Assembly: GCA_021166775.1 (NCBI GenBank)
Contig: JAJPEQ010000011.1
Location: forward strand, 62,001 to 126,000
DNA: 64,000 bases
Direction of reading: 5' to 3'
Source: Comamonas sp.
Lineage (GTDB): Bacteria > Pseudomonadota > Gammaproteobacteria > Burkholderiales > Burkholderiaceae_C
Shown here: positions 45,901-54,801 of the stretch, piece by piece
Numbering within the stretch: the first letter of the stretch is position 1
How the letters are laid out: the number at the start of each line of letters is the position of its first letter
Notes under the pieces: generated by a model
Told to the model about the DNA's origin: nothing
Seen by the model: the letters and a program-made list of their open reading frames with translations, nothing else
Database searches by the model: none
Position numbers and translations under genes: made by a program

Positions 45901-48269
45901 CGCTGGAGACGGACGCGTTGGCCAGGCTGCATCTGTTGCTGGGCGAGCCTGAGGCCGAAGGTGCGTGCGTCGTGTATTTCGATCACGACGAACTGGATGC
46001 CGAGGGGCAGCTGACGACGCCTTATTTCAAGCCGGATTTCAATCACGACCTGCTTCTGAGCTATCCCTACGTGGGCCGTGCCCTGGCGGTGCGCAATGAC
46101 TGGGCGCTGCCGCTGCTGGCCGGGCAGGGGGATGGGCCCTTCGATCTGGCGCTGGCGTACCGCCTGGCCTTGAGCGCGGCGGCCGAAGGCGGTGCGAGGG
46201 CCCTGCGTCATATCGCGGCGCCGTTGCTGCACCTCACATCGGAGCAGCCCACCGTTTTTTGCACCACCAGCGAAGCCTGGCAGGCGCTGGCCGGGGTACT
46301 CGCGGAGCATCTGGCGCGGGCCGAGCCGGGGAGCGAGGTGACGGAAGGCCCGGCGCCTGGCACCTTCCACGTCATTCCCCCGCTGCCGCGCACGCCCCTG
46401 GTGAGCATCGTGATCCCCACGCGCGATCAACTGCCGTTCCTGAGCCGCTGCATCGAATCTCTGCTGGAGAAGACGAATTACCCGAATTTCGAGGTGCTGG
46501 TGGTCGACAACGGCAGCCAGACGCCCGAGGCGCGTGAGTTTCTCGCCGGACTGGCGCAGGTGGACCCCGCGCGCATCCGCGTGCTGGCGGCGCCCGGCGC
46601 GTTCAACTTCTCGCGCATGAACAACCTTGCGGTGAAGCAGGCGCGCGGCGAGTTCATTTTGCTGCTGAACAATGACACCGCGGCGCTGCAGCCCGACTGG
46701 CTGACGATGATGGTGCGCCATGCGCTGCGTCCCGGTGTGGGTATCGTGGGGGCGCGCTTGCTGTACCCGGATGGCAGCCTGCAGCATGCGGGCATCATCA
46801 TGGGTTTGCGGGGGCCGGCGGAACATCCGGCCCTGGGCGCCCCCGCGGACCAGGTCGGCTATCTTTTTCGCACCCAGGTGCAGCAGGATTTTTCGGCGGT
46901 GACAGCAGCCTGTTTGCTGGTGGGCAAGGCGGTCTACGAGGAGGTGGGCGGGCTCGATGAGCAGGCCTTCGCCGTGAGCTACAACGACGTGGACTTCTGC
47001 CTGAGGGTGGGGGCGACGGGCCGGCGCATCGTCTGGACGCCGCTGGCCACTTTGCTGCACGAGGGCAGCGCCAGCCAGAAGCGCAGCATAGAAAACCTGG
47101 GGCAGGTGGGCAAGCAGGCCCGCTTCACGCGGGAGCAGGGGGCCCTGTACGAGCGCTGGCCCGACGTGATTGCGCGGGACCCGGCCTATAACCCGAATCT
47201 GTCGCTGACCGAGCGTGGGTACGAGATCGAGTTCAATGCGCTGCTTCGCCCGGCGCCGCCACGAGTGGCGGGCCGCCCGCACGCCCTGGTGTTTCCGGGG
47301 GATACGCAGGGCTGCGGGCATTACCGGCTCATCCAGCCCCTGGATGCCATGGTGCAGGCGCGGCTGGCGACGGGCCGGGTGAGCCTGAGCAGCATGCGCG
47401 CCCATCTGGCGCTGGCCAGCGGCGCGGATGTCCTGGTGTTTCAGCGCTGCTTCACGGATGCGGGCCTGCAGGCCTTGCAAGAGCTGCGATCGCTCAAGCA
47501 AGTTCGCAAGGTCTATGACGCGGACGACCTCGACTCGCGCATCCGCATCACGAATGCGTCGTACCGGCAGACGCTCAAGGACGCGCGGGGGCGCATGGCC
47601 AAGGCCATCGGTCTGTGCGACCGGCTTGTGGTATCGACCCAGCCGCTGGCGCAAGCGCTCTCGGGGACGAGCGACGATATCCGCGTGGTTGCGAACCGGT
47701 TGGCCCCGGGCATGTGGGGAGTCGAGCCGCCGAAGCGCGACATCGGGCGGCCCCGGCGCAAGGGCAAGCCGCGCGTGGGCTGGGCCGGCAGCACCAGCCA
47801 TTACGGGGACCTGAAGATGATCGCGGACGTGATCCGCGACCTGGCCGACGAGGTGGACTGGGTTTTCATGGGCATGTGCCCGGAAGAAATCCGCCCCTAC
47901 GTCAAGGAGTTCTACGCCGGCGTTCCGACGCTGGAGTGGCCGCGGCACCTGATGGCGCAGGATTGGGACCTGGCCATTGCGCCACTGGAAAGCCATGCGT
48001 TCAACGAATGCAAGTCGAATCTGAAGCTGCTGGAATATGGCTGGTGCGCCATGCCGGTGGTGTGTTCGGACGTGGCTCCCTACCAGGGGGACTTGCCGGT
48101 TGTCCGGGTGAAAAACCGCCACAAGGACTGGTGCGACGCGATCCGCGCCACCCTGGCGGACGGCACGCAGGCGCGTGCCCAAGGGCTGGCCCTGCAGCGC
48201 AAGGTGCACTCGGACTGGGTGCTGGAGGGCGAGCACGTGTCCGAATGGCTAGCCGCCTGGGCTTCGTGA
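42903..48269 (+). CDS. Giant multidomain glycosyltransferase/methyltransferase
   Basis: A 1,788-residue protein of at least six parts. First is a zinc ribbon (CPVC, CPGC; residues 4-47), then a class I methyltransferase (about 60-240, with [20 protein letters not shown]) and a GT2 glycosyltransferase (about 270-500; [16 protein letters not shown]). A GH99/WbsX-like domain follows (about 560-915; [33 protein letters not shown]), then a degenerate GT2 (about 945-1145), a second full GT2 (about 1165-1395; [16 protein letters not shown]) and a C-terminal GT4-like domain (about 1460-1788). Such proteins build surface or flagellar glycans. The start is uncertain (ATG 42903 or TTG 42879). Composition changes from AT-rich to GC-rich near 44.6 kb, inside the gene. 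Confidence 0.85.
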   Translation: [1788 protein letters not shown]

Positions 48270-48410
48270 TGCTGCCCGATAATGGGCCGCCGACGGGTGC
48301 GCGCGGTCGTGGAGGTGCGGTGCGCACGCGGGCGCTGGTACGGAATGGCCTCTTTTGGCCGGCCTGATTGCCGATTTACAGCTTATCGACCCTGACACAA
48401 TCAGCGCATT

Positions 48411-49271
48411 ATGTTCGTCATCATCGGCTACGTCGTCGTCTTCGCAAGCGTCTTTGGCGTTTTCGTAGCGCATGGCGGCAACATCCATGTGCTGATGGAG
48501 GCCTTGCCGTTCGAGATGGCGACCATCGGCGGTGCGGCGTTCGGGGCGTTCGTGGTGAACAACCAGCCCAAGGTGCTCAGGGCGACGGTGCGCGAGGTGC
48601 CCAAGCTGCTCAAGGGCAGCCGCTACACCAAGGCGCGCTATCTGGAGCTGCTGGCGATGCTCTACGAGATCCTGCAGAAGGCGCGCAAGGAAGGCCTGAT
48701 GGCGATCGAAAACGATGTCGAATCGCCGCATGAATCCGAGCTGTTCAAGAAGTATCCGGTGGTCGGTTCGGACCATCACGTGCTGGAATTCACCACCGAT
48801 TACCTGCGCATGATGGTCTCGGGCAACCTGAACGCGCACGAGATCGAGGCGCTGATGGACAGTGAGATCGAAACGCACCACCAGGAGGCCTATGGGCCGG
48901 TGGCGGCGCTCACGCGCCTGGCGGGCGCCCTGCCGGCCTTCGGTATCGTGGCCGCCGTGCTGGGCGTGGTCAACACCATGGGCAACGTGGGGCAGCCGCC
49001 AGCGGTGCTGGGCGGCATGATCGCGTCGGCGCTGGTCGGCACCTTCCTGGGCATCTTCCTGGCTTACGCGGTGGCCGAGCCGCTGGCGGGGCTGCTCGAG
49101 CAGCGCAATGAGGACGCGAGCAAGGAGCTGCTGTGCATCAAATCCACCTTGCTGGCGAGCATGCAGGGCTATAACCCCGCCACGGCCATCGAGTTTGGCC
49201 GCAAGGTGCTCTTCTCCGACGTGCGCCCAGGCTTCATCGAACTGGAAAGCCACGTCAAGGGCAAGAAATAA
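48411..49271 (+). CDS. motA: Flagellar motor stator protein MotA
   Basis: A 286-residue inner-membrane stator subunit with four membrane helices. The start MFVIIGYVVVFASVFGVFVA and the segment ALPAFGIVAAVLGVVNTMGN with its conserved proline, followed by LGGMIASALVGTFLGIFLAY, are diagnostic. With MotB it forms the proton channel that drives rotation. The 141-base gap after the glycosyltransferase is GC-rich and I see no clear FliA promoter. Confidence 0.96.
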   Translation: MFVIIGYVVVFASVFGVFVAHGGNIHVLMEALPFEMATIGGAAFGAFVVNNQPKVLRATVREVPKLLKGSRYTKARYLELLAMLYEILQKARKEGLMAIENDVESPHESELFKKYPVVGSDHHVLEFTTDYLRMMVSGNLNAHEIEALMDSEIETHHQEAYGPVAALTRLAGALPAFGIVAAVLGVVNTMGNVGQPPAVLGGMIASALVGTFLGIFLAYAVAEPLAGLLEQRNEDASKELLCIKSTLLASMQGYNPATAIEFGRKVLFSDVRPGFIELESHVKGKK

Positions 49272-49300
49272 GGCCGGTATCCGGCTGAAAGCGGGGCGCC

Positions 49301-50299
49301 ATGGCTGACAGCAAGCTGCAACCCATCATCATCAGGCGCGTGAAGAAGGCCCGTCATGGCTCGCATAGCGGTGCCTGGAAGATCGCCTATGCCGACTTCG
49401 TGACGGCGATGATGGCCTTCTTTCTGCTAATGTGGCTGCTGGGCTCGACCAGCAAGGGCGATTTGCAGGGCATCGCCGAGTATTTCGCGTCGCCGATGAA
49501 GGTGGCGATGCAAGGGGGCGACGGCGCGGGCAACAGCTCCAGCGTGATCCAGGGCGGGGGCACGGACCTGGCCCGGGTGTACGGCCAGATGAAGCGCAGC
49601 CAGGAGAGCGATGCCGAAAAGGGGCACGCCAGCCAGCAGGCCAAGCCCCAGAGCATCGAGGCGCAGCGGGCCGAGCGTGCGCGCATCGATGCGCAGCGCA
49701 TCCAGGTGCTGCAGGGCAAGCTCGAATCGGTGATCACGCAGGATATGACGCTCAACGAATACCGCTCGCAGATTCGCATCGACGTGACGCCCGACGGCCT
49801 GCAGGTGCAGATCGTGGACGAGCAGAGCCGGCCGATGTTCGACAGTGGCAGCGCGCTGGTCAAGCCCTACATGCGCAACATTCTGCGGGCCATCGGCGGG
49901 GCGCTGGGCGGCGTGGAAAACCGCATCAGCATTGCCGGGCACACCGACGCCACCCCCTATGGCAATGGCGACAAGGGCTACAGCAACTGGGAGCTGTCGG
50001 CCGACCGCGGCAATGCCTCGCGCCGCGAGCTGGTGGCCGGCGGCATGCCCGACAGCAAGCTCCTGCGCGTGGTGGGCCTGGCCGCGAGCGATCCGCTGGA
50101 GCCCAAGGACCCGCGCGCCGCGGTGAACCGGCGCATCACCATTACCGTGCTCACCAAGGAGGCCGAGGAGCGCCTGATGGGCCACGATCTACCCGCTTTG
50201 TCCCTGCCCGACGGGTCCGCCGACAAAAAGCCGGACAATGCGCCCTCCGCTGTTCCGGCCGGCGCGCCTTCCGGCGCACCTCCCGAGGTGGCGGGGTAA
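49301..50299 (+). CDS. motB: Flagellar motor stator protein MotB
   Basis: A 332-residue stator protein. One membrane helix carries the proton-carrying aspartate in AYADFVTAMMAFFLLMWLLG. The periplasmic part has an OmpA-like peptidoglycan-binding domain with SIAGHTDATPYG and LSADRGNASRRELV. It lies 29 bases after motA. The C-terminal tail is Pro/Ala-rich. Confidence 0.96.
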   Translation: MADSKLQPIIIRRVKKARHGSHSGAWKIAYADFVTAMMAFFLLMWLLGSTSKGDLQGIAEYFASPMKVAMQGGDGAGNSSSVIQGGGTDLARVYGQMKRSQESDAEKGHASQQAKPQSIEAQRAERARIDAQRIQVLQGKLESVITQDMTLNEYRSQIRIDVTPDGLQVQIVDEQSRPMFDSGSALVKPYMRNILRAIGGALGGVENRISIAGHTDATPYGNGDKGYSNWELSADRGNASRRELVAGGMPDSKLLRVVGLAASDPLEPKDPRAAVNRRITITVLTKEAEERLMGHDLPALSLPDGSADKKPDNAPSAVPAGAPSGAPPEVAG

Positions 50300-50367
50300 G
50301 CCTTGATGGCGTTTGATCGCCGCTGCCGTAATAATCCGTTGCATGTTTTCGACCGAAAGGGTCCTTT

Positions 50368-50754
50368 GTGTCTTCAGCCCTTCGTTTTCTGATCGTTGAC
50401 GATTTCTCCACCATGCGTCGCATCGTGCGCAACCTGCTCAAGGAAAGCGGGTTCACCGAGGCAGACGAGGCGGAAGACGGCGTGGTGGCGCTGCAGAAGC
50501 TGCGCGCCAGCAAATTCGACTTCGTCGTCTCGGACATCAACATGCCGAACATGAACGGCTTTCAGCTCCTGTCCGAAATCAAGAAGGACGAGAGCCTCAA
50601 GCACCTGCCCGTGCTCATGGTGACGGCCGAGGCGCGCAAGGAAGACATCGTGGCTGCCGCGCAGGGTGGGGCGGCGGGCTATATCGTCAAACCGTTCACC
50701 AAGGCCACGCTCGAAGAAAAAGTCACGCTGATCCTCAAGAAACTGGGGCTGTGA
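50368..50754 (+). CDS. cheY: Chemotaxis response regulator CheY
   Basis: A 128-residue single-domain receiver. Asp11, Asp12 and phosphorylated Asp56 (VVSDINMP), Thr86 (LMVTAEA) and Lys108 (IVKPF) are all in place. It starts at GTG 50368 with AAAGGG upstream. CheY-P binds the motor switch and reverses rotation. It is followed immediately by cheZ; no cheA, cheW or other che gene lies in this window. Confidence 0.96.
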   Translation: MSSALRFLIVDDFSTMRRIVRNLLKESGFTEADEAEDGVVALQKLRASKFDFVVSDINMPNMNGFQLLSEIKKDESLKHLPVLMVTAEARKEDIVAAAQGGAAGYIVKPFTKATLEEKVTLILKKLGL

Positions 50755-50756
50755 GC

Positions 50757-51398
50757 ATGGTGGTCGAGGAAGCGAAGGCCCCCGCGGCGCCGGCCGATGC
50801 GGGCGACGTGCACACGCGTATCGGTCAGCTCACGCGCCAGTTGCACACGGCGCTCACCGAGCTCGGTTACGCCAGTCAGTTGCGCAGCAGCATGGGTGAG
50901 CTGCCCGATGCGCAAAGCCGCCTGTCCTACATTTCGCGCCTGACGGGCGAAGCCGCCGAGAAGGTGCTGGGCCGCGTGGAGATGTCCAAGGCCATCCGCG
51001 ACCGCGTGGCCGACGAAGGCGCGCACGTGCTCAAGTCGCTCGTGGCCGACCCGGTAGCGGCCGTCGCCAGGGGCGAGATCTACAACTTTCTGGTCGACCT
51101 GGGCAAGGCGGGCGACGAACTGGATAGCCACCTGACCGAAATCATGATGGCGCAGGATTTCCACGATCTCACCGGGCAGGTGATCGCCCGTGTGGTCACG
51201 CTCGCGGCAACGCTCGAGGAGCAGCTGGTGCACCTCGTGATCCAGACCGCGCCGCCCGGCAGCGTCGTGGCGCCCGAGGCGCCGCCGGAGCAGGCCGCGA
51301 AGCTGCAGGGGCCGGTGGTGAACCCCGAAAAGAGCGCCGGGGAGGTGGTGACCGACCAGTCGCAGGTCGATGACCTGCTGGCGAGCCTGGGGTTCTGA
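50757..51398 (+). CDS. cheZ: Protein phosphatase CheZ
   Basis: A 213-residue CheY-P phosphatase. The long helical hairpin contains AQDFHDLTGQVIARVV, whose D-L-T-G-Q run carries the aspartate and glutamine that act on CheY-P. The tail ends DQSQVDDLLASLGF, the CheY-binding peptide. I choose ATG 50757; GTG 50751 inside the cheY stop is an alternative. Tightly linked to cheY. Confidence 0.94.
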   Translation: MVVEEAKAPAAPADAGDVHTRIGQLTRQLHTALTELGYASQLRSSMGELPDAQSRLSYISRLTGEAAEKVLGRVEMSKAIRDRVADEGAHVLKSLVADPVAAVARGEIYNFLVDLGKAGDELDSHLTEIMMAQDFHDLTGQVIARVVTLAATLEEQLVHLVIQTAPPGSVVAPEAPPEQAAKLQGPVVNPEKSAGEVVTDQSQVDDLLASLGF

Positions 51399-51424
51399 GC
51401 ACCAGAAATCCTGCTCAAGTGGGG

Positions 51425-51478
51425 CTCTCACGCTTGCTGGTATGGCGCAGGCAGCCATGGTTTCGTGATTTTCCGGAC
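51425..51478 (+). repeat. Dispersed intergenic repeat, copy 7
   Basis: In the cheZ-flhB gap: GGGCTCTCACGCTTGCTGG, TATGGCGCAGGCAGCC, ATGGTTTCGTGATTTTCC. It follows the family order with more changes than most copies. The rest of the 154-base gap shows no promoter I can support. Confidence 0.4.
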
Positions 51479-51552
51479 GTTTTGAATAACGGCGCTTGCG
51501 CCTCGTTGTTCGTGCTTTAGCGCTTTGCTCTTGTTCCGACAATGGCCGGACC

Positions 51553-52704
51553 ATGGATTCGAGCGAAGACAAACAACTCCCGGCCACGGAGCGCAAGCTC
51601 CAGAAGGCACGCGAGGATGGGCAGGCGCCGCGTTCGCAGGAGCTCTCGCATCTGGCGGTTCTCGGTGTGCTCGGGCTCGTGTTGTGGAACTTCTTTCCCG
51701 TGCTCGTCGACGTGCTGCTGCGCGAGATGGGGCGCCAGCTCACCTTCGACGCGCAAACCGTTCACGTGCCCGCGAGCATGCTCGCGCGCCTGCAGCCCAT
51801 GCTGCTGGTGGGGCTGGCCGTCAGTCTGATCCTGGCGCTGCTGGCGGCCGTGTCGGCCGTCGCGGCCAGCCTGGGCTCGGGCGGCTGGGTCTGGAGCCTG
51901 AAGGCGCTGCAGCCGCAGTTCAGCCGGCTCGATCCGCTGCGGGGCGTGAAGAACCTGTTTTCCAAGGACAAGCTCTCCAACCTCGGCAAGATGCTGCTGC
52001 TGGCCGCGGCGCTCATCTACGTGGCGTGGAAGTACATGTCCACCAGCGCCGAGAAGATGGCGCAGCTGGTGCTGCAGCCCAGCGCGCCTTCGCTGCGCGA
52101 CGCGGGCGAATGGGTCGCCACGGGCATCGCGCTGCTGCTGCTGGTGGTGTTCATCTTCACGCTGGTGGACGTGCCGCTGCAGCAGTACCTGCACAGGTCG
52201 CGCCTGAAGATGAGCCACGAGGAAGTCAAGCAGGAGCACAAGGATGCCGACGGCAACCCCGAGATCAAGCGCCGCCTGCGCCAGAAGCAGCGCGAGGTGG
52301 CCGAGCGCGCGAGCGTGAGCGCGGTGCCCAAGGCCGATTTCGTGGTGATGAACCCCACGCACTATGCCGTGGCGCTGCGCTACGACGAAGCCTCGATGAG
52401 CGCGCCACAGGTGATTTCCAAGGGCACCGACCTCGTGGCCTTTCGCATCCGCGACGTGGCCACCGAGCATGCGATCCCCGTGCTGCGCTCGCCCATGCTG
52501 GCGCGCGCGCTCTATGCCCACGCCGACCTCGATCAGCCGATTCCGGCGCAGCTGTACACCGCGGTGGCGCAGGTGCTGGCCTACGTCTACCGCCTGAAGG
52601 CGGCGCTGCGCGGCGAGGGCGGAATGCCCGATGCACAGCCCGTTCCCGATGAATACATCCCGCTCGAGCTCGATCCGCACTCGCCGCGGGCGCAAGGCAG
52701 CTGA
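51553..52704 (+). CDS. flhB: Flagellar export gate protein FlhB
   Basis: A 383-residue export-apparatus protein with four membrane helices and a cytoplasmic domain that cleaves itself at NPTH (Asn267-Pro268) to switch substrate from rod/hook to filament. The N-terminus EDKQLPATERKLQKAREDGQ is typical. ATG 51553 is preferred; an upstream in-frame start has no support. Followed by flhA after six bases. Confidence 0.96.
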   Translation: MDSSEDKQLPATERKLQKAREDGQAPRSQELSHLAVLGVLGLVLWNFFPVLVDVLLREMGRQLTFDAQTVHVPASMLARLQPMLLVGLAVSLILALLAAVSAVAASLGSGGWVWSLKALQPQFSRLDPLRGVKNLFSKDKLSNLGKMLLLAAALIYVAWKYMSTSAEKMAQLVLQPSAPSLRDAGEWVATGIALLLLVVFIFTLVDVPLQQYLHRSRLKMSHEEVKQEHKDADGNPEIKRRLRQKQREVAERASVSAVPKADFVVMNPTHYAVALRYDEASMSAPQVISKGTDLVAFRIRDVATEHAIPVLRSPMLARALYAHADLDQPIPAQLYTAVAQVLAYVYRLKAALRGEGGMPDAQPVPDEYIPLELDPHSPRAQGS

Positions 52705-52710
52705 GGCACG

Positions 52711-54801
52711 ATGATGACGCCGTCGATTCAATCCGCGAAAACCTGGGTGGGCGCCAACCGCTCGCTGCTGCAGGGGCTGTCCATCCCGGTGCTGGTGGTG
52801 GTGATCCTGGCGCTGATGGTGCTGCCCTTCCCGCCCTGGCTGCTCGATACCTTCTTCACCTTCAACATCGCCGTGGCGCTGATGGTGATGATGGTGGCCG
52901 CCTACATGATCAAGCCGCTCGATTTCGCGGCGTTTCCGGCGGTGCTGCTGCTCACCACCTTGATGCGGCTGTCGCTGAATGTCGCCTCCACCCGCGTGGT
53001 GCTGCTCGAGGGCCACACCGGGCCGGGCGCGGCGGGCGCGGTGATCGAGGCCTTCGGGCACTTCCTCATCGGCGGCAACTTCGCCGTCGGCCTGATCGTG
53101 TTCGCCATTCTGGTGGTGATCAACTTCGTCGTCGTCACCAAGGGCGCGGAGCGCATCGCCGAGGTGTCGGCGCGCTTCACGCTGGACGCGATGCCGGGCA
53201 AGCAGATGGCCGTGGACGCGGACCTCAACAGCGGCCTGATCGACGAGGCGGCCGCCAAGCAGCGGCGCGTGGAGATCCAGGACGAGGCCAACTTCTTCGG
53301 CGCGATGGACGGTGCGAGCAAGTTCGTGCGCGGCGACGCGATCGCCGGCATCCTCATCCTCATCATCAACATCATCGGCGGCTTTTCCATCGGCATGCTC
53401 TCGCACGGCCTGTCGGCGGCGGAGGCGGCCAACAGCTACATCCTGCTGGCCGTGGGCGATGCGCTGGTGGCGCAGATTCCCGGCCTGCTCATCTCGGTGG
53501 CGGCGGCCATGGTGGTCTCGCGCGTGGGCGCGCGCGACGTGGACGTGGGCCGGCAGATCATGCAGCAGGTGTTCATGTCGCCGCGCGTGCTGGGCATGGC
53601 GGCGGGCATTCTGGTCCTGCTCGGCCTGATCCCGGGCATGCCGCACACGGTCTTTCTCGTCATGGGCAGCGCCCTGGGCTGGATCGCCTGGATGCTCATG
53701 GAAATGCAGCGCAGGCCCAAGCCGGAGGACGCAGTCGCGCCTGCTCCGGTGAGCGATGGCGAGGCGAGCTGGGACGACCTGCAGCCCGTGGATCTGCTGG
53801 GCCTGGAGCTCGGTTACCGCCTGATTGCGCTCGTGGACAAGAACCGCCAGGGCGACTTGCTCACGCGCATCAAGGGCGTGCGGCGCAAGTTCGCGCAGGA
53901 GGTGGGCTTTCTGCCGCCCGCGGTGCACGTGAGAGACAACCTGGAGCTCAAGCCCAGCGGCTACCGCATTCTGCTGCGCGGCGTGGTGGTCGGCGAGGGC
54001 GAGGCCTTCCCCGGCATGTTCCTGGCGATCAACCCCGGCGGCATCTCCACGCCGCTCATCGGCACGCCCACGACCGACCCGGCCTTCGGCCTGCCCGCGC
54101 ACTGGATCGACGCGGCGCAGAAGGAAGCAGCGCAAATGGCGGGCTTTACCGTGGTTGATTCGGAAACCGTCATGGCCACCCATTTGTCACACTTGATGCA
54201 GGTGCAGGCGGCGCGGCTGCTGAGCCGCACCGAGACGCAGCAGCTCGTGGAGCACGTGATGCGTCTGGCGCCCAAACTGATTGAAGAAGTGGTGCCCAAG
54301 ATGGTCTCGATCACGACGTTCCAGAAAGTGCTTCAGCTCTTGCTGGAAGAGGCCGTGCACATCCGCGACATCCGCACCATCATCGAAACGCTGGCCGAAT
54401 ACGCAGGCGGCACGCAAGACCCGGCCGAGCTGCTCAAGCAGGTGCGCATCGCGTTGGCGCCTGCCATCGTGCAGCAGATCTACGGCCCCACGCACGAGCT
54501 CAACGTGATCGCCATCGAGCCCGACCTCGAGCGTCTGCTGGTGCAGGCGCTGGCCGGCAGCAACGGCCCGGCGCTGGACCCCGGCGTGGCCGACCTGCTC
54601 ACGCACAGGGCCGCCGAGGTGGCCAACCGGCAGGAGGAGATGGGCATCCCGGCCTGCCTGCTGGTGCCCGACGCGATCCGCAGCACCATCGCCCGGCTGG
54701 TGCGCCGCATGGCGCCGCGCCTGCAGGTGCTCTCGCACAGTGAAATCCCAGAAACCCACACGATACGCATCGGTCCCGTCTTGAAAGGTGCAACGCCATG
54801 A
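52711..54801 (+). CDS. flhA: Flagellar export gate protein FlhA
   Basis: A 696-residue export protein with about eight membrane helices (first half) and a large cytoplasmic ring domain. The conserved cytoplasmic FHIPEP-type loop region appears as VAEVSARFTLDAMPGKQMA with a following DEANFFGAMDGASKFVRGD, highly conserved in FlhA. It starts at ATG 52711 and its stop overlaps flhF by four bases. Length is normal. Confidence 0.97.
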   Translation: MMTPSIQSAKTWVGANRSLLQGLSIPVLVVVILALMVLPFPPWLLDTFFTFNIAVALMVMMVAAYMIKPLDFAAFPAVLLLTTLMRLSLNVASTRVVLLEGHTGPGAAGAVIEAFGHFLIGGNFAVGLIVFAILVVINFVVVTKGAERIAEVSARFTLDAMPGKQMAVDADLNSGLIDEAAAKQRRVEIQDEANFFGAMDGASKFVRGDAIAGILILIINIIGGFSIGMLSHGLSAAEAANSYILLAVGDALVAQIPGLLISVAAAMVVSRVGARDVDVGRQIMQQVFMSPRVLGMAAGILVLLGLIPGMPHTVFLVMGSALGWIAWMLMEMQRRPKPEDAVAPAPVSDGEASWDDLQPVDLLGLELGYRLIALVDKNRQGDLLTRIKGVRRKFAQEVGFLPPAVHVRDNLELKPSGYRILLRGVVVGEGEAFPGMFLAINPGGISTPLIGTPTTDPAFGLPAHWIDAAQKEAAQMAGFTVVDSETVMATHLSHLMQVQAARLLSRTETQQLVEHVMRLAPKLIEEVVPKMVSITTFQKVLQLLLEEAVHIRDIRTIIETLAEYAGGTQDPAELLKQVRIALAPAIVQQIYGPTHELNVIAIEPDLERLLVQALAGSNGPALDPGVADLLTHRAAEVANRQEEMGIPACLLVPDAIRSTIARLVRRMAPRLQVLSHSEIPETHTIRIGPVLKGATP

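Noticed and set aside
38561-48269. Genomic island carried by an integrase, insertion sequence or tRNA.
   Set aside because: No integrase, transposase, tRNA gene or direct repeats were seen at the borders. Homologous exchange in conserved flanks explains the pattern better.
48277-48400. CCCGATAA and GCCGATTT before motA as sigma-28 promoters.
   Set aside because: Neither has a TAAA-like element 15 bases upstream.
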